Shown piece by piece: positions 63,365 through 64,000 of a stretch of 64,000 nt of DNA. Source of the DNA: Erythroxylum novogranatense (lineage: Eukaryota > Streptophyta > Magnoliopsida > Malpighiales > Erythroxylaceae); contig CM057233.1 in NCBI GenBank assembly GCA_029891385.1, forward strand, positions 34,144,540 through 34,208,539. Reading direction: 5' to 3'. The notes beneath the pieces are model-generated. The model made no database searches, was not told the origin of the DNA, and saw only the letters and a program-made list of their open reading frames with translations. A program made the position numbers and the translations under genes. How positions within the stretch are numbered: the first letter of the stretch is position 1; every line of letters begins with the position of its first letter.

Positions 63365-64000
63365 GGATCATTATGTTTGCATCTTGTTTATTTATATATT
63401 TATATATTTTGATGTATTATGACAGTATGATTGTTATTAACAAAGATGATAATTGTTTATCCTCAATCATACTTGTTACTATACGTTGTCATAGTACATG
63501 TAAACGTCTTAAGGTCTGTGTCGATCTTAAGCATTGTTAAGGTCATTGGTCATATATATGGATTGACCATAAGTCTATGCCATTAGGACACATATAATTT
63601 AATAAGCATATCCATGAATTTTAACATGACATAGGGGGATATAAATGTTTAATCCTATAATGGTGTTATCTAATGCCGTTTAGCATTTAGTAAGGGAACA
63701 AAAAGGTTTTCTCTAATGGTGTTTAGCATTTGGTGAGATAAAACAATATTTCTCTAATGTAGTTTAACGTAAAGTTTAAAAAATTCGAGACGTACAAACG
63801 GAAAGAGGATACATATCAAATTATACAAGTATCATCCTAGTTTGTAACATTTCATTTTTTTTTCATTCATGTTAGTGAGGTATTAGATATGTGATTATAT
63901 TAGACAGGTGTCATATATGACACATATGTTTGATATTTTTCGGTATTGAAAGCCTTAAGAGATGAAGTGATGAAATTTCATTATGTTTGGATTAAATATT
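63365..64000 (+). repeat. Probable 3' LTR start of Copia-3, cut by window end
   Basis: It directly follows the end of RNase H. No second LTR copy is in the window, so the boundary cannot be confirmed; a TG start near 63374 is possible. It contains 2.5 copies of a 41-42 bp tandem unit (tctaatg.cgtttagcattt) at 63671-63775. Confidence 0.5.

Overview
This is nuclear DNA of a flowering plant, most likely a eudicot. The evidence is spliced genes with GT..AG introns, a plant receptor-like kinase, the start of a plant-type biotin-synthesis gene, methionine-tRNA-type primer sites, and dense nested Ty1/copia and Ty3/gypsy (chromovirus, Tekay-like) retrotransposons. I cannot name the species. Roughly nine tenths of the window is LTR retrotransposon. 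No CRISPR, phage, plasmid or bacterial feature is present.

Layout. 1-7774: a Tekay-like chromovirus (+) whose left LTR runs off the window; an internal deletion fuses that LTR directly to the reverse transcriptase (RT). 7775-30652: a layered nest. A short decayed copia-type element ('Copia-2') forms the base, is partly tandemly duplicated, and ends in its 3' LTR at 29071-30652. Into it went a large copia element ('Copia-1', 8556-22650) and a solo chromovirus LTR (24355-28941, target duplication aagca). A second solo LTR of the same family, inverted, sits in the Copia-1 gag gene (12677-17090, target duplication tgtat). 30653-32734: unique-looking DNA with a broken first exon of a KAPA synthase (biotin pathway) gene on the - strand and a probable SINE. 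32735-39186: an inverted Copia-2 relative (-) carrying a third solo chromovirus LTR (35444-38518, target duplication caacc). 39187-41606: AT-rich intergenic DNA with an inverted repeat made of old copia LTR pieces.

41607-45570 is the only intact host gene: a five-exon receptor-like cytoplasmic kinase of 388 residues. Its first intron holds a 1005-bp non-autonomous LTR element with apparently identical 260-bp LTRs, a perfect 5-bp target duplication and a small ORF with two zinc knuckles (TR-GAG type). It looks like the youngest insertion here. 46677-58848 is a 12-kb chromovirus (-) with 3.8-kb LTRs and a decayed gag-pol. 58849-64000 is a heavily decayed copia element (+) running off the right edge.

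Most unusual points: (i) LTRs of at least three different chromovirus families share an internal architecture of degenerate repeats with a period near 180 bp, a conserved block, and a conserved pyrimidine-tract/CAG signal; (ii) one slot in these LTRs holds a minisatellite in one copy, a GC-rich palindromic patch in another and neither in a third; (iii) the two LTRs of the 12-kb chromovirus differ by a concentrated, directional pattern in which one copy reads AGT/CAGT; (iv) the tiny zinc-knuckle element and an in-phase 90-nt exon-like segment both lie in the kinase intron. Nonsense changes across the elements fall mostly on TGG and CAG codons, as expected from decay of methylated cytosines.
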